A stretch of DNA of 64,000 nucleotides from Sipunculus nudus (GCA_026874595.1 CM049319.1:67361917-67425916), one strand, 5' to 3'. Counted from the stretch's first letter, positions 10,144-21,500 are shown. Translations and numbers: made by a program. Notes: a model not told the origin generated them from the sequence alone.

Positions 10144-10987
10144 TGTACTGCCTTCTTCATTGAACAACGAGAATACAGTCAGTTAACCTTAACACTTTAT
10201 TGCTCCCATATATACCGGACAGAACCAAGTTCTGATCTCATCTGTGACAAGTTGCATGTACAGGTGGGATGTGATGTGATTGGAACACAATGTCGTCATG
10301 CTGAATCGTGTGTGTGTGTGGAGGTAAAAAACTACAAAAAAGAAATAAAGAAATGCTCATTACTGAGAAACAAACCTACTAGATATGACAATTATCATAT
10401 ACAGTACATGATATGTATAGTTCCAGCATGTTAAATATTAAAACCGAAGATAAATACTGTGCTCTGGATATAGTTACTATGAAAACCTTAATAAGTTAAG
10501 TAAAGAGCCAGATATGTCACATATATTCGCTGTAAACCTGTATGTCTCTCACCGAGTTATAACAAGACAATGACTATTGTACGCTAATATAATAAAGTGT
10601 ACGGCGTTTATACATGAAGGGTACCGGAGCGTAACTATTTTTTGGTATAAAGAGGAAACTTCGAACCACGAATTGTGAACTGGGTGTTAACTTCACGTGA
10701 TACTCCTAGCCAGCATCCACACAAGACCGAATGCGTTCTTAAGGGACCATCTCACAGAAAACACAAGCACCATTCAGTTAAAGACACAAAAATACACAAA
10801 ACTACGCATACAAGATATAAACACTCACGCTATGGCGGAGTCCAGGCTACACCCAAACTGCGCACACGAGCGACGACCTGCCTGATGCAACCATGCCAGA
10901 ACGACCACCGCGTTCTCCACCTCTAAAGCTGGAGAGCGCTGCGCACTACCATAAAGGCTAGAAAATTATAGACGTGTTAACGGCACA
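10144..10987 (-). repeat. BEL 3' LTR
   Basis: Left copy of the LTR, about 98.8% identical to the right copy apart from an 8-base and two 2-base indels. Read on the minus strand it starts TGTGCCGTTAAC and ends AGGCAGTACA. AATAAA near its end (about 10196-10201) is a likely polyadenylation signal. Confidence 0.95.
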
Positions 10988-10997
10988 CTCCCCGTCT
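10988..10997 (-). promoter_or_regulatory. BEL polypurine tract
   Basis: On the minus strand AGACGGGGAG abuts the 3' LTR, the normal place for the plus-strand primer. Confidence 0.8.
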
Positions 10998-11076
10998 GAT
11001 ATCAATGATATCACAACATATCAATAATAAAAATTACTAACATTTAACAATATAATAAGGAAAGAATGTCAAAGTA

Positions 11077-11937
11077 CTAAACATCACAATGTTCGAGCAA
11101 AACAACTAAGTCATTTATCGGTCTCGTGTAGACCGTAGTTTTGCCATCCTTAACTACACGGATTTCTGCCTTGCGCACTCGGCTGTCCTTGCTAGGAATC
11201 GCGTTCTCAACTATCCCCACTGACCAGTCGTTTCTAGGAATGTTCTTGTCTCTGAGTAGGACAACATCACCTTCCTTCACGTCTCTTTGGGTCGTTTGCC
11301 ACTTGCGTCTGGTTTGCAAAGTGTGGAGATACTCATTTCTCCAACGTTTCCAAAATCGGTCCGCTAACATCTGAACCAATTTCCACTGGGATCTGTATAT
11401 GTCCTTCATATCGAAATTTCCAAGGGATACAACGGCTTCATCACATTTCTGAGTAAGCAACATTTGAGGACTGAGAACCTGAAGACACTCTGTATCGGAA
11501 GAAACTGGTGTGATGGGTCTGGCATTAATAATAGCAGATATTTCATGCATCAGCGTACTCAGTACATCATGCGTAAGATTCTTTGAATCCATGTCACTTA
11601 GTATGGAATCTAGAATGCGACGAGTTACACCAATCATCCTCTCCCAAGTCCCTCCCATATGAGAGGAGTGGGGTGGATTGAAAACCCATACAACGCCGCT
11701 GTCATACAGAAAGATTTGCATAGGTCCATCCTCTACATTGATGGCGTTGATCTTGAGATCGTCAGTGGAACCGACAAAATTAGTCCCGCGGTCAGATCGC
11801 AGTTGCTTTACGTTTCCTCGTATGGCAATGAACCTGCGTAAGGCATTTATGAACGCTGCCGAACTTAAATCCTCAACAACTTCGATGTGCACCGCAAGTG
11901 AATATAACGGCCCAGCGTTTGCTGTGAGCGACCCCAC
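11077..11937 (-). pseudogene. BEL integrase core and C-terminal region
   Basis: Carries the second and third catalytic residues of the integrase (LRSDRGTNFVG and GGTWERMIG, 49 residues apart) and a C-terminal DUF5641-like region (WKRWRNEYLHTLQ, then DVVLLRD). The first catalytic Asp (VGVDTFGPW) lies in the neighbouring frame at about 12020, because a small deletion near 11905 shifts the frame. The catalytic residues are all still visible, but no single frame joins them. Confidence 0.9.
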
Positions 11938-12172
11938 CTCTGGTGCGCCGTGCTACTATAGACCAAGGGCCAAAGGTGTCAACACCTACATTAGTGAAAG
12001 GAGGTCCAGGTACGAGACGATCAGCGGGAAGATCACTCATCAGTTGTGATTCGGGCTTTCGGCGAAGTTTACGACACTTGACGCACTTGCTGAGCACTGA
12101 CGAGATCAGACGTTTGCCGCCCACAATCCAAAGTCCTGCTGCCCGAATGGCTCCTTCAGTGAAGTGTCTTCC
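11873..12172 (-). pseudogene. BEL integrase zinc domain and first catalytic Asp
   Basis: This continues the pol frame directly after the TAG at 12173-12175, with no shift. It holds the two Cys of the HHCC zinc domain (SKCVKCRKLRRKP) and VGVDTFGPW. It ends where the frame is lost near 11905. The stop inside the zinc domain separates the His pair (in the upstream frame) from the Cys pair. Confidence 0.9.
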
Positions 12173-15100
12173 CTAGTGCTTTATCCGTTCGTGGAAATGA
12201 CGGACTAACAGAGTAGCAACATGATGAGCAGCAGGAATGATAAGAGGATTCCTTTCAAATGTGTTCACTTCGGCCCTGTTAAGTCGGCCACCCACTCGAA
12301 GCATGTTGTTCTCATCAATGACTGGTTTCAAAGACAAGATTTTGCTGCGTTCAGACAGTTGTTTATCCTCAGACAGACATTTTAGCTCGGAATCATACAC
12401 TTCGTGTTGTACCACTCTTATAATGAACCGTTCAACACTGGTGAAGTTCTTCACAGTTTTGAAGTCCTGGCACATGTGCCACCCTTTACTGTGATTTGTT
12501 TCGTGATAGGACGACGCGATGTGTATCAAGCGGGCGAAAGTTTCCACTAAGGTTTTCCAGGTTGAAAACCTCCCAAAGCGATGGGAGCCTAGTCCCTTCT
12601 TGACATGCGTCTTGAAGACATTCACACAGGGTCTGATTTCATTATCCTTATCGGGGTCCTCTAAGGAGAAGAACTCTTCGCTGGCCTCGATTTTCTCTGA
12701 TAAAAGGAATCTTGGACCACGAAGCCATCTACTATTTATCAACTCCGAGACTGGAGCTGACCTTGTAGCACAGTCAGCAGGATTGCTATCGGTGTGTACA
12801 TACGACCATTGTCTGGGTTCTGTAGATCTTCGAATCCTGTCGATTCTGTTAGTCACGTAGGTGTAGAACCTTCTATTTTGGTTATGTATATATCCAAGTA
12901 CTACTTTGCTGTCGGTGTAAAACCGAAAAAGATCGATGTCTATGTCCATGTTAGCACTTATGGTTTCAGAGATCACAACCGCAAGTACTGCAGCACATAA
13001 CTCTAATCTCGGGATTGTATGTCCATGTTTAGGAGCAACCTTTGACTTTCCCATGACAAAGCCAACATGAACTCTGTCATCAACTGTAGTTGTTCTCAGG
13101 TAGGCCACTGCTGCAATTGCCTTCTCTGAGGCATCTGAGAAGATGTGCAGTTCTCTTTTAGCTGACGAACTGATGCTTTCCGGAACGTACATACGTGGGA
13201 TTTCTACAGTTTTGAGAGAATCCAGTGAGTCTCTCCAGTTCTGCCAAACCGAATGATACTGGAGCGGTAATGGTTGGTCCCAATCTGACACATCTGCCAT
13301 CAGCTCCCGCAGTATTAATTTGCCCTGAACGGTGATGGGGGCTAGGAAACCGATAGGGTCAAACAAACTGTTCACTGTGGTGAGAACCCCACGGCGTGTG
13401 TAAGGTTTTTGTTCAGATTCGACTTGATATTTGAACATGTCTGAGCTCAAGTCCCAGATTAATCCCAGACTGCGTTGTAGAGGCAAATCACCTCTCTTTA
13501 GATCAAAGTCCTTTAGGTTTTTAGCTAGGTCATCTGTACAGAAAGATTTCATTACAGCCTCACTGTTCGAAGCTATTTTGTGTAACCTAAGATTTCCTTC
13601 ATGCTTTAGAGCTTCTTGTGTCCTTCTCATTAAATCCACTGCTTGCTCTTCCGTAGGCAAAGAGATAAGACCGTCGTCAACGTAAAAGTTACGATTCACA
13701 AAATCACGCACATCAGAACCAAAAGCCTCTATGCTGTTCTCTGCGATACGTCTCAGACCATATGTTGCAACAGCAGGCGATGGCCTGTTGCCAAAAACGT
13801 GTACACACATCCTGTACTCTGTGAGTTCTTTGCTTGGGTCATTGTCCCTGTACCACATGAATCTTAGAAAATCCTTGTGGTCTTCTTTGACCATAAATCC
13901 GTAAAACATTTGCTGTATGTCGGCTGTTACAGCAAACCTTTCCTTCCTGAACCTCAGCATTATTCCCAGTAGGTTATTAGTCAAGTCAGGTCCCGATAGC
14001 AAAACGTCGTTCAAGGAGATACCTTCATGTTTCGCTGATGAGTCAAATACTGCCCTGATCTGATCAGGTTTCCTAGGATGATACACCCCAAAGATAGGCA
14101 AGTACCAACACTCTCCGCTGTTTATAGGAGGAGCCAATTCTGCATGGCCACTGCAAATAACTGTTTGCATGAAGGAAGTAAAATGTTCTCTCTTTGTTGG
14201 ATCTCTTTTCAAACTTCGATCCAGTGTTTTGGCACGGTTTGCTGCCTGTGCTTTGTTATTAGGAAGCTGACATCTACCACTGCGAAATGGTAATGGTGCT
14301 ACCCAACTGCCTGAAGGGCTTCTGGTGAACTCTTTGTCCATCATTTCAAGAAACAATTTGTCTTCAACTGACATACCAATGGCTTCATCATCTTTGGTAC
14401 GCTTAAACACTGTATCACCAAGGTTATCCGAGGGTTCACACCAATTGTCACTCATTGTTGACTTTTCCCTGACGTTGAAAAGACTTGGGCATGGTGGAAA
14501 TAGCGACGGGCGATTACTGCCAGTTATATTGGTTCTGTATACATTAACCGAGTTGGTGTTGTGAATCTTGCCAAGACACATCTCACCAATCAAAGCCCAC
14601 CCTAATGACAGTTTCTGTGCAAAAGGTGCATTCCCTGGACCTAAGCACTGTTCGTGAACGTGATGTGCTTCTGGCACATCTCTGCCTATGAGTAGCAAGA
14701 TCTCAGCGTCATCATTTCTCTCTGGGATAAAGTCTGCAATAGGTTTCAAGTGTGTGTGGCACCTGGCTGCCTCAGGCGTTGGAATTTCATTCCTATTGTT
14801 AGGGATTCTATCACATTCTATAATAGAAGGCATTTCAATGGATGTTGCTCCATCTGCAGATTCTACAATATAGCCGCTGGCTCTCCTACCCATAGCATCA
14901 ACTGAGCCCCCACAGGTATGGAGACTGTAAGGCACATTTTCGGACTGAACATCGAAGAGATCGAAGAATTCAGCAGAGGCGAGTGATCGGTTACTCTGAT
15001 CATCCAATATAGCATACATTGGCACTGTTTTATTTGAATTACCTTTAGCATATACATTCACCTGGACAATCTTAGCGCAGGACCTTCCATAAGGCCATTC

Positions 15101-16261
15101 TGAACAGATCTCAAGGCAGTTTGACGTAACCGATGTAGGTGGATCTGTGGAAGCTTTCTGTCGACTATCACCATGATCAGGCTCCCCGCCATGCGACTGC
15201 AGAGGCGGTTTGCTCTCAATGTGTAATGCTGAAGGATGAGTGTCGCTGTTACATATTGAGCATTTAATTTTTACTTTACATTCTCGTGACATATGTTCTG
15301 TAGTGTCGCAGCAGCGAAAGCACAAACCCTTTTCCTTCAGGAATTGTTTGCGTTCGTTTAGAGGTTTGCTACGGAAACCTTTGCAGTCATTTAACCGATG
15401 ACCGGTTTTATGTAGAGGGCACCGAGGAATCGCTGAGTCAGGTAGCTCTGTTTTGTTTACACAAACAACATGTTGAGTCTTCCTCATATTACTGCTTAGA
15501 GCAGACCGTTTGTCTTTGTGAGCTCCACTCCCGTTAGAGAGAAACATAAACGATGGGTCATTTCTAGTGTCAGCAATATCACGAATGAAGTCTGCGAAAA
15601 CACCAAAAGGTGGAAACGTTACATTATACTGTTTCTTATGCCTTGAGGCGAGGCTTATCCATTTCTCTTGGATAGTGTATGGCAGTTTTTCAATCACAGG
15701 CCTCATACCATTGGCCGTATCATAAACACAAAGTTCTTTGAGTTCTGGGTTTCTTTTGGCTGCCTCTATTTCAGTAAGCAGATCAGCCAACTCCCACAGT
15801 TTCTGATGGTCCTTATTAGTCAGTTTAGGAAAATGTTCGATTTTATTTAATAACAGATGTTCAATGATCTCAGGAGATCCATACCTTTTGTCCAGCCGGT
15901 GCCAGATGTTTTGCAGACCGCTGACGGCATCATTTATACAGACAGATTTCAAACTCCGAGCATATTTTGACGATTCTGGCCCGAGCCATTTTATTAACAA
16001 ATCTATTTGCTCACTTGCCGACACATCAAATGAATTTACCACGTCCATGAAAGTACCTTTCCATGCCTTGTAATGTCCGGGATATTCGTCAAACTTAGAA
16101 AGTCTAGACGTGACGAGCTCCTTTCGAAGCATGAATCTAGTAAAGTCAGTAACTGCCGGGTCACTACTATGAGCGGGGCTAACAGGTCTGACACTTGGTC
16201 CCGGATGATTCTCAACGTAGTCTTTGAGTACGTTCAATGGGATCAGAAACTGGGACATCAA
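12173..16261 (-). CDS. BEL Gag-Pol polyprotein, main open frame
   Basis: A 1362-codon frame. In order: DUF1759-type gag (about 45-240); zinc knuckles CFRCCDTTEHMSREC and CSICNSDTHPSALH (about 312-347); an aspartic protease with AILDDQSNRS (about 415); reverse transcriptase with FYVDDGLIS (about 858); RNase H with FSDASEKA and TDSKVVLGY (about 1040-1120); and the His pair of the integrase zinc domain at the end. Function is reverse transcription and integration of the element RNA in cytoplasmic particles. The frame stops early at an in-frame TAG. Its N-terminus is also artificial, since the gag start lies upstream in other frames. Confidence 0.93.
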   Translation of the reverse strand: MMSQFLIPLNVLKDYVENHPGPSVRPVSPAHSSDPAVTDFTRFMLRKELVTSRLSKFDEYPGHYKAWKGTFMDVVNSFDVSASEQIDLLIKWLGPESSKYARSLKSVCINDAVSGLQNIWHRLDKRYGSPEIIEHLLLNKIEHFPKLTNKDHQKLWELADLLTEIEAAKRNPELKELCVYDTANGMRPVIEKLPYTIQEKWISLASRHKKQYNVTFPPFGVFADFIRDIADTRNDPSFMFLSNGSGAHKDKRSALSSNMRKTQHVVCVNKTELPDSAIPRCPLHKTGHRLNDCKGFRSKPLNERKQFLKEKGLCFRCCDTTEHMSRECKVKIKCSICNSDTHPSALHIESKPPLQSHGGEPDHGDSRQKASTDPPTSVTSNCLEICSEWPYGRSCAKIVQVNVYAKGNSNKTVPMYAILDDQSNRSLASAEFFDLFDVQSENVPYSLHTCGGSVDAMGRRASGYIVESADGATSIEMPSIIECDRIPNNRNEIPTPEAARCHTHLKPIADFIPERNDDAEILLLIGRDVPEAHHVHEQCLGPGNAPFAQKLSLGWALIGEMCLGKIHNTNSVNVYRTNITGSNRPSLFPPCPSLFNVREKSTMSDNWCEPSDNLGDTVFKRTKDDEAIGMSVEDKLFLEMMDKEFTRSPSGSWVAPLPFRSGRCQLPNNKAQAANRAKTLDRSLKRDPTKREHFTSFMQTVICSGHAELAPPINSGECWYLPIFGVYHPRKPDQIRAVFDSSAKHEGISLNDVLLSGPDLTNNLLGIMLRFRKERFAVTADIQQMFYGFMVKEDHKDFLRFMWYRDNDPSKELTEYRMCVHVFGNRPSPAVATYGLRRIAENSIEAFGSDVRDFVNRNFYVDDGLISLPTEEQAVDLMRRTQEALKHEGNLRLHKIASNSEAVMKSFCTDDLAKNLKDFDLKRGDLPLQRSLGLIWDLSSDMFKYQVESEQKPYTRRGVLTTVNSLFDPIGFLAPITVQGKLILRELMADVSDWDQPLPLQYHSVWQNWRDSLDSLKTVEIPRMYVPESISSSAKRELHIFSDASEKAIAAVAYLRTTTVDDRVHVGFVMGKSKVAPKHGHTIPRLELCAAVLAVVISETISANMDIDIDLFRFYTDSKVVLGYIHNQNRRFYTYVTNRIDRIRRSTEPRQWSYVHTDSNPADCATRSAPVSELINSRWLRGPRFLLSEKIEASEEFFSLEDPDKDNEIRPCVNVFKTHVKKGLGSHRFGRFSTWKTLVETFARLIHIASSYHETNHSKGWHMCQDFKTVKNFTSVERFIIRVVQHEVYDSELKCLSEDKQLSERSKILSLKPVIDENNMLRVGGRLNRAEVNTFERNPLIIPAAHHVATLLVRHFHERIKH

Positions 16262-16944
16262 TTACCGCAGCAGGTGTGTCTGCATTATCACTGAGAGTTG
16301 TGCCACAGTTCGATTCTAAGCCGTCCAGTTCTGCTTCAGCAGCGGCAGCTTCTTTCTCCTGTTGAATAAGCTTTATTCTTGCTTCCAGTTGTGCTTTTTG
16401 CATTTCTAATTCCGTTTCTTTAGCAGCAAACTTTGCACGGACTCTGGCTGATTGTGCCTGTGCCTTTTTTTTGTGCAAGGTATGCGCTTGACACTCGTGA
16501 ACTACTCGACTTCTTTGATTTAGAGGACTTTTTTGAGCGACTTGATACCGATTGAATTTCTGTTAATGCTGCAATACGAGTTTCAGCCTCTCTTGTTGCA
16601 CTCTGCACTTGACCGTGGTACATGAGTTCATCATGTGTTGTACGTATGGTCTCACTTTCATCAGTGCCAGTTTTTATCAAGAAGGAATTAAATTCCCTTG
16701 CAGTTTTCTGAAAAGCAGCGTAATTCTGTCGCAGCGTTGCAAGAAGTGTCTCTATAACTTCAATGTCACCAGGGGCAACACTCAAAGCTGTTAGTTCCTG
16801 CTCAACAGCTCTCCATGAATTATCTATTTTATCCACAAATGACTGTCTTTCTGCTTGAAACTTTTCTGAGGCCTTCGGGGTAAGTGTTCGACGCCTGACA
16901 GGCCTGTCCGATTATGAGTCTACTGGTTGGCCGATGTCGGACAT
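16212..16944 (-). pseudogene. BEL gag N-terminal region, broken
   Basis: The likely start is ATG at 16942-16944, 115 bases after the 5' LTR. An in-frame TAA (16912-16914) follows ten codons later. The frame then runs through an alpha-helical segment and a Ser/Lys-rich linker (SSRSKKSSKSKKSSSS). It shifts at a run of eight A near 16470 into an Ala/Glu/Lys-rich coiled coil (KETELEMQKAQLEARIK), then shifts again near 16215-16260 into the main frame. This coiled-coil head is typical of BEL gag. A programmed shift at the A run cannot be excluded, but the TAA and the second shift argue for decay. Confidence 0.8.
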
Positions 16945-17059
16945 GTTTGTATTGTTGCAGTTAGCAAAATGTCCCTGGACTCCACGCTACTCGTTGGCAG
17001 TGTGCACTTGAGAAATGACAATGTCCGGTGCCGTTAAGTAGCGCTGACAGCTTTTTTAC

Positions 17060-17895
17060 TGTACTGCCTTCTTCATTGAACAACGAGAATACAGTCAGTT
17101 AACCTTAACACTTTATTGCTCCCATATATACCGGACAGAACCAAGTTCTGATCTCATCTGTGACAAGTTGCATGTACAGGTGGGATGTGATGTGATTGGA
17201 ACACAATGTCGTCATGCTGAATCGTGTGTGTGTGTGGAGGTAAAAAACTACAATAAAGAAATGCTCACTACTGAGAAACAAACTTACTAGATATGACAAT
17301 TATCATATACAGTACATGATATGTATAGTTCCAGCATGTTAAATATTAAAACCGAAGATAAATACTGTGCTCTGGATATAGTTACTATGAAAACCTTAAT
17401 AAGTTAAGTAAAGAGCCAGATATGTCACATATATTCGCTGTAAACCTGTATGTCTCTCACCGAGTTATAACAAGACATAATGACTATTGTACGCTAATAT
17501 AATAAAGTGTACGGCGTTTATACATGAAGGGTACCGGAACGTAACTATGTTTTGGTATAAAGAGGAAACTTCGAACCACGAATTGTGAACTGGGTGTTAA
17601 CTTCACGTGATACTCATAGCCAGCATCCACACAAGACCGAAAGCGTTCTTAAGGGACCATCTCACAGAAAACACAAGCACCATTCAGTTAAAGACACAAA
17701 AATACACAAAACTACGCATACAAGATATAAACACTCACGCATTGGCGGAGTCCAGGCTACACCCAAACTGCGCACACGGGCGACGACCTGCCTGATGCAA
17801 CCATGCCAGAACGACCACCGCTTTCTCCACCTCTAAAGCTGGAGAGCGCTGCGCACTACCATAAAGGCTAGAAAATTAGACGTGTTAACGGCACA
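17060..17895 (-). repeat. BEL 5' LTR
   Basis: Right copy of the LTR. No convincing tRNA-complementary primer site was found next to it at 17040-17059. AATAAA on the minus strand (about 17112-17117) lies near the LTR end. Confidence 0.95.
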
Positions 17896-17918
17896 GTGCC
17901 TGATATATATATATATAT

Positions 17919-18294
17919 GTCCGCTCTTCAGTGTCTCTCTCGGTCCAAAATCACAGCCCCTATTTATAACTTCTCATCCCAAGCCGAGAACCTTCCATTT
18001 CTCGAACAATCCAAAGAACCCAATAGTACACACGTCAAAGGAAACATCTAAAAAACGAATTCTGTGTTTTTACATATCAGGGTTCACACGTGGGCCGGCC
18101 CAGCACTGCCAGGCGAGAAAGCCCCAGACTAGCGTGACCGCTGTGTTAACACGTTGGCTGCACCCGGCCAGCTAGAACAAGGAACGCTGTAGCATAGCAA
18201 CGCCAAGGGCTTGAGCCAAACACGAATCAGAATGTCAACAGCGCACAATAAAGAGACATGTCCACTGCTCACAAGAAAACTGATATGTGTAACA
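17919..18294 (-). repeat. Partial 3' LTR of copy A
   Basis: Matches the 5' half of the solo LTRs: a CAGCGGACA-like block, TATAAATAG-like TATA box region, GGAAGGTTCTYGG, CAAGCCCTTGGCG and the terminal TGTTACA. The R/U5 half is absent. Confidence 0.8.
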
Positions 18295-18305
18295 CTCCCC
18301 ATCCT
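18295..18305 (-). promoter_or_regulatory. Polypurine tract of copy A
   Basis: Minus-strand AGGATGGGGAG directly abuts the LTR end TGTTACA. Confidence 0.75.
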
Positions 18306-18384
18306 GTAAGAAAAAAGAAAGTTTTCTCGGAAAACTTTTTTTTTGCGATCACAATCACTAAATCTTTGCAATATCTCAAGAACA

Positions 18385-18500
18385 TCTTATTTACAACATT
18401 ACATAAACATTCTGTTTACAACATTTCATAAACATCTTATTTATCATATCTTATTTACAACATTACATAAACATCTCGTTTACAACATTTCATAAACTTC
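18385..18500. repeat. Short ~30-bp repeat near the RNase H end
   Basis: CATCTTATTTACAACATTACATAAACATTCTG-like units occur about four times between the RNase H remnant and the polypurine tract. Confidence 0.75.
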
Positions 18501-19151
18501 TCGATAAGCAATCAGCAAGTACATTGTCTTCCCCTTTATTATGTTTGATTTTAAGATTGTAATTCTGTAAAAACAAACTCCATCTCAACAATCTTTGATT
18601 TTTACCCTTTAACTTGTTCATGAACGTGAGGGATTGTGATCACTGAAGACAATGATAGGCTTGACTGATGAAGTAATATAAACTTCAAAATGTTGCAATG
18701 CCAAAATCAAAGCCAAACATCCTTTCTCAACAGTGGAGTAGTTTCTCTGGTTTGCATTAAACTTTCTTGAAAAATAACAATTGGATGACCTATGCCATCA
18801 ATGCCTTCTTGTAACAACACAGCACCAGCAGCAGTGTGACTAGCCTACAGCTAACTTAAAAGGTACAGACAAGTCTGGAGCTGCTAAAACTGGTGAACTT
18901 TGCAGAATTGATTTCAAATTCTGAAATGCATTTTCACACTGAACATTCCATACAAACTTTTGTTTCTTCTTTAACAAATTAGTCAAAGGTTCAGCTACAG
19001 CAGAAGAATCTGGACAAAACTTCCTGTAGAATCCAACTATACCAAGAAAACGCATTATTTGCTTTTTGTTTTCTGTTCTAGGAAATGCGGAAATAGCACT
19101 TATTTTAGCATCAACAGGTTTTACTTGACCCTGCCCTACAATATGACCCAA
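18500..19151 (-). pseudogene. Copy A RNase H and RT connection
   Basis: One open block reads GHIVGQGQVKPVDAKI, then IMRFLGIVGFYRKF and LKKKQKFVWNVQCENAF, the standard gypsy RT-RNase H connection. After a stop the RNase H continues in pieces, with AAGAVLLQEG, IVFSDHNP and, near 18510-18580, LKIKHNKGEDNVLAD. Several interruptions. Confidence 0.85.
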
Positions 19152-19735
19152 AAAATGTTACTTGTGCATGACAATACTCTGTTTTTACTTCGTTGATGGT
19201 CAGACGTGCTTCACTGAGTCTTTCAAAGAGGTAGCGAAGAATTTGCAGATGTTTCTCCAAGGTGTCGTTGTACACGATAAGGTCATCAATATATGCGTCG
19301 CAGCCCTAAATGTCCTTGACAACCATATGGATGAGGCACCGGAACGTGGCTGGCGAGTTCTTCATGCCAAATGGCATAACTTTATACTGGTACAGTCATT
19401 GCGGCGTCACAAATGTGGACACTGTGTTTGCTTGTTCTGTCAACGGAACTTTTCAGAATCCTTTTAGTAAGTCAAACTTGGAAACATATCTGGAGCTACC
19501 GAGTCTATCAATGTAATCATCGATCCTTGGAATAGGGAACGTGTCAGTCTTGATGACAGAGTTCAGTTTTCGATAATCTGTGCACCTACGGAAACTTCCA
19601 TCTGGTTTTGGCATAAGAATACATAGTGAACTCTAGTTACTGTTACTAGGTTCAATAAAATCATTGTCCAGCAAATAATGAACCTCGTCCTGTAGATACT
19701 TTTTTTTCTAGATTCAGTCTATAAGATTGCTGCTT
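19152..19735 (-). pseudogene. Copy A reverse transcriptase
   Basis: Minus-strand fragments match the RT of copy B (50640-51370). The catalytic block reads YIDDLIVYND at about 19265-19294, and the fingers segment with DYRKLNS-like sequence lies at about 19560-19600. Frame changes and stops break it. Confidence 0.85.
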
Positions 19736-19975
19736 GACTGCGCTTGCCTCGCCAACAACGACGTCATGGCACAAAATGTTAGTTTGCGTTGGAATTTCAC
19801 TAAACAAATGTTCATAATTCAGAAGCAGATTCTTGAGGTCTTGTTGTTGTTGTGCGGTAAGGTGTGACAGTTTGCATCTAGGTTATTAAGCACGTCTGAG
19901 TTTTCTAGTGGTACTGTTCAACACTGAATGTCTACATCACACTTACAATCAGTATCTATTTGAACTGGGTCAGGG

Positions 19976-20760
19976 TCACTTTTTCTCACAAGGATTGTGT
20001 AGTTTAGTGCGAAAGTCTGAGACATACTGCAGTAAACTAAGAGAATCAGTATTTTCATACAAGAGTTTTTCTTTAAGCAGTTTTAATGGACCGCGAACGG
20101 AGTGTCCGAAAACTAGTTCAAGGGGACTGAAACCCAAGGACTCTTGAAATGATTCTCTGGCAAACAGCAATAGGTGGATTCCTTAATTCCAGTCTTTCTA
20201 TGTGTCATAGCAATAGGTCCTAATAATGTTTTTAACGTCTGGTGAAAACGCTCAAGGACGCCCTGAATTTCAGGATGGTATGGCGCAGAGCTGTCCTGTT
20301 TTATACCTAGCTGAAGCATAAGTTGCTGGAATAAGCCAGACATAAAATTAGACCCTTGGTCAGACTGGACGGATTTTGGTAATTCAAAAGTTGTAAAAAA
20401 AAACTTGGTCAGAGCCTGGGCAACTCTTTTGGCATTAATTTTGCGCAATGGTATTGCCTCGGGGAACCTGGTAGTTAGGCATATGATTGTCAGCAAGTAT
20501 TCATGTCCAGATTTTGTTTTGGGTAGTGGTCCAACACAATCAGCAATAATCCTACTAATAGGTTCCTCGAAAGCAGGAATAGGCCTAAGTGGGGCCTTAG
20601 GAGGATTTTGATTGGGCTTGCCTACCATGTGACATGTGTGGCATGATTTACAATATTATACAACATCAGTCCTGAGGTTAGGCCAATAGAAGTGTGTATT
20701 AACTTTCTGATAAGTTTTATTTATACCTAATTGGCCAGATAAAGGAGTCTCATGTGCCAT
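19976..20760 (-). pseudogene. Copy A integrase
   Basis: The zinc domain at 20640-20760 ends CKSCHTCHMVGK, with an in-frame TAA a few codons earlier. The core follows with IIADCVGPLP, VQSDQGSNFMSG and QGVLERFHQTL, a D,D-35-E triad with exactly 35 residues between the last two. The frame then shifts into ARESFQESLGFSPLELVFGH (near 20170). All three catalytic residues remain. It lies upstream of RT in the element's own direction. Confidence 0.9.
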
Positions 20761-21103
20761 GCTTAGAATTTTATTGCTAAAGCTTTTGGGCATTACGTTG
20801 ATGTTTGATGACCCACTTATCATCAGCGCATACATCAGGTGGTCGCCATTTACGCATAAACACTCTATTTATATCATAGAAACAAACTGGGCTTTGTTAC
20901 AGTTCATCTATAGAAACTGCCCTGGGAAAGAAACATGAAATATCAGGGTCCTTATGCTATTCCGCGATTAGTTCAGAACTTGAAAATACTGCATCCTGTA
21001 CGGGCGAGTCGATAGACGAGTCACTAGTGACTCCCAAAGTGTTATTATCTGGACCATTATCCTCATGTGTGTTTTTCTTGGCCATAGATCTAGTTACAGC
21101 ACA

Positions 21104-21500
21104 TTAATAATACAAACCCGGAATTTCCAGACTTTCAGGTCCTGTGTCCTGATCAAGTGACGGCTTTTCTGTTACCATTGGTACAGGATGAACTTTGTCA
21201 CCTGCAACATCATTACCTAGCAGCAACTGAAATCCCTGAAAGGGTAAAGTAGTTCTTATGCCCACAGTAATATTCCTAGAAATCAAAATCTGACTTTAAA
21301 TGGATACTGTGAAGCGAAACTGAAGTGTGCTTGTCTGAAAACACACCATGTGCACCAGTAAAAGACCTATTAGAAAATGGCAAAGTGTTTCCTAACATGA
21401 GAGTCTGGCCTGAACCAGTGTCCCTCAAAATTCTATTAGGGGTAGAATCGGAAAAAATCACCTGAAAGTAATACAAAATCATCATGTATGAATGGCTCAA
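21104..21500 (-). pseudogene. Copy A aspartic protease
   Basis: ILRDTGSGQTLML (about 21420) is a retropepsin active-site motif, and the following LLLGNDVAGD (about 21210) is the usual second conserved block of these proteases. A frame change near 21285 separates them. Position ahead of integrase supports the order PR-INT-RT-RH. Confidence 0.75.

Larger units (their letters stand above)
10144..17895 (-). mobile_element. Full-length BEL/Pao LTR retrotransposon
   Basis: Two LTRs of 844 and 836 bp enclose gag-pol on the minus strand. The five bases GTGCC occur immediately before the left LTR (10139-10143) and after the right LTR (17896-17900), a perfect target duplication. The LTRs run TGT...ACA. 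Domains in reading order are a coiled-coil gag, DUF1759-type gag, zinc knuckles, aspartic protease, reverse transcriptase, RNase H and integrase, the BEL/Pao order. Five breaks make it inactive: an early stop, two frame changes in gag, a stop in the integrase zinc domain and a frame change in the integrase core. The LTRs differ by about ten substitutions and three small indels, so insertion is fairly recent. Confidence 0.95.

Noticed and set aside
11141-16294. Many plus-strand frames across the BEL element
   Set aside because: All are antisense to gag-pol.
17040-17059. Primer-binding site next to the BEL 5' LTR
   Set aside because: The sequence (minus strand GTAAAAAAGCTGTCAGCGC) does not resemble the 3' end of a tRNA complement.
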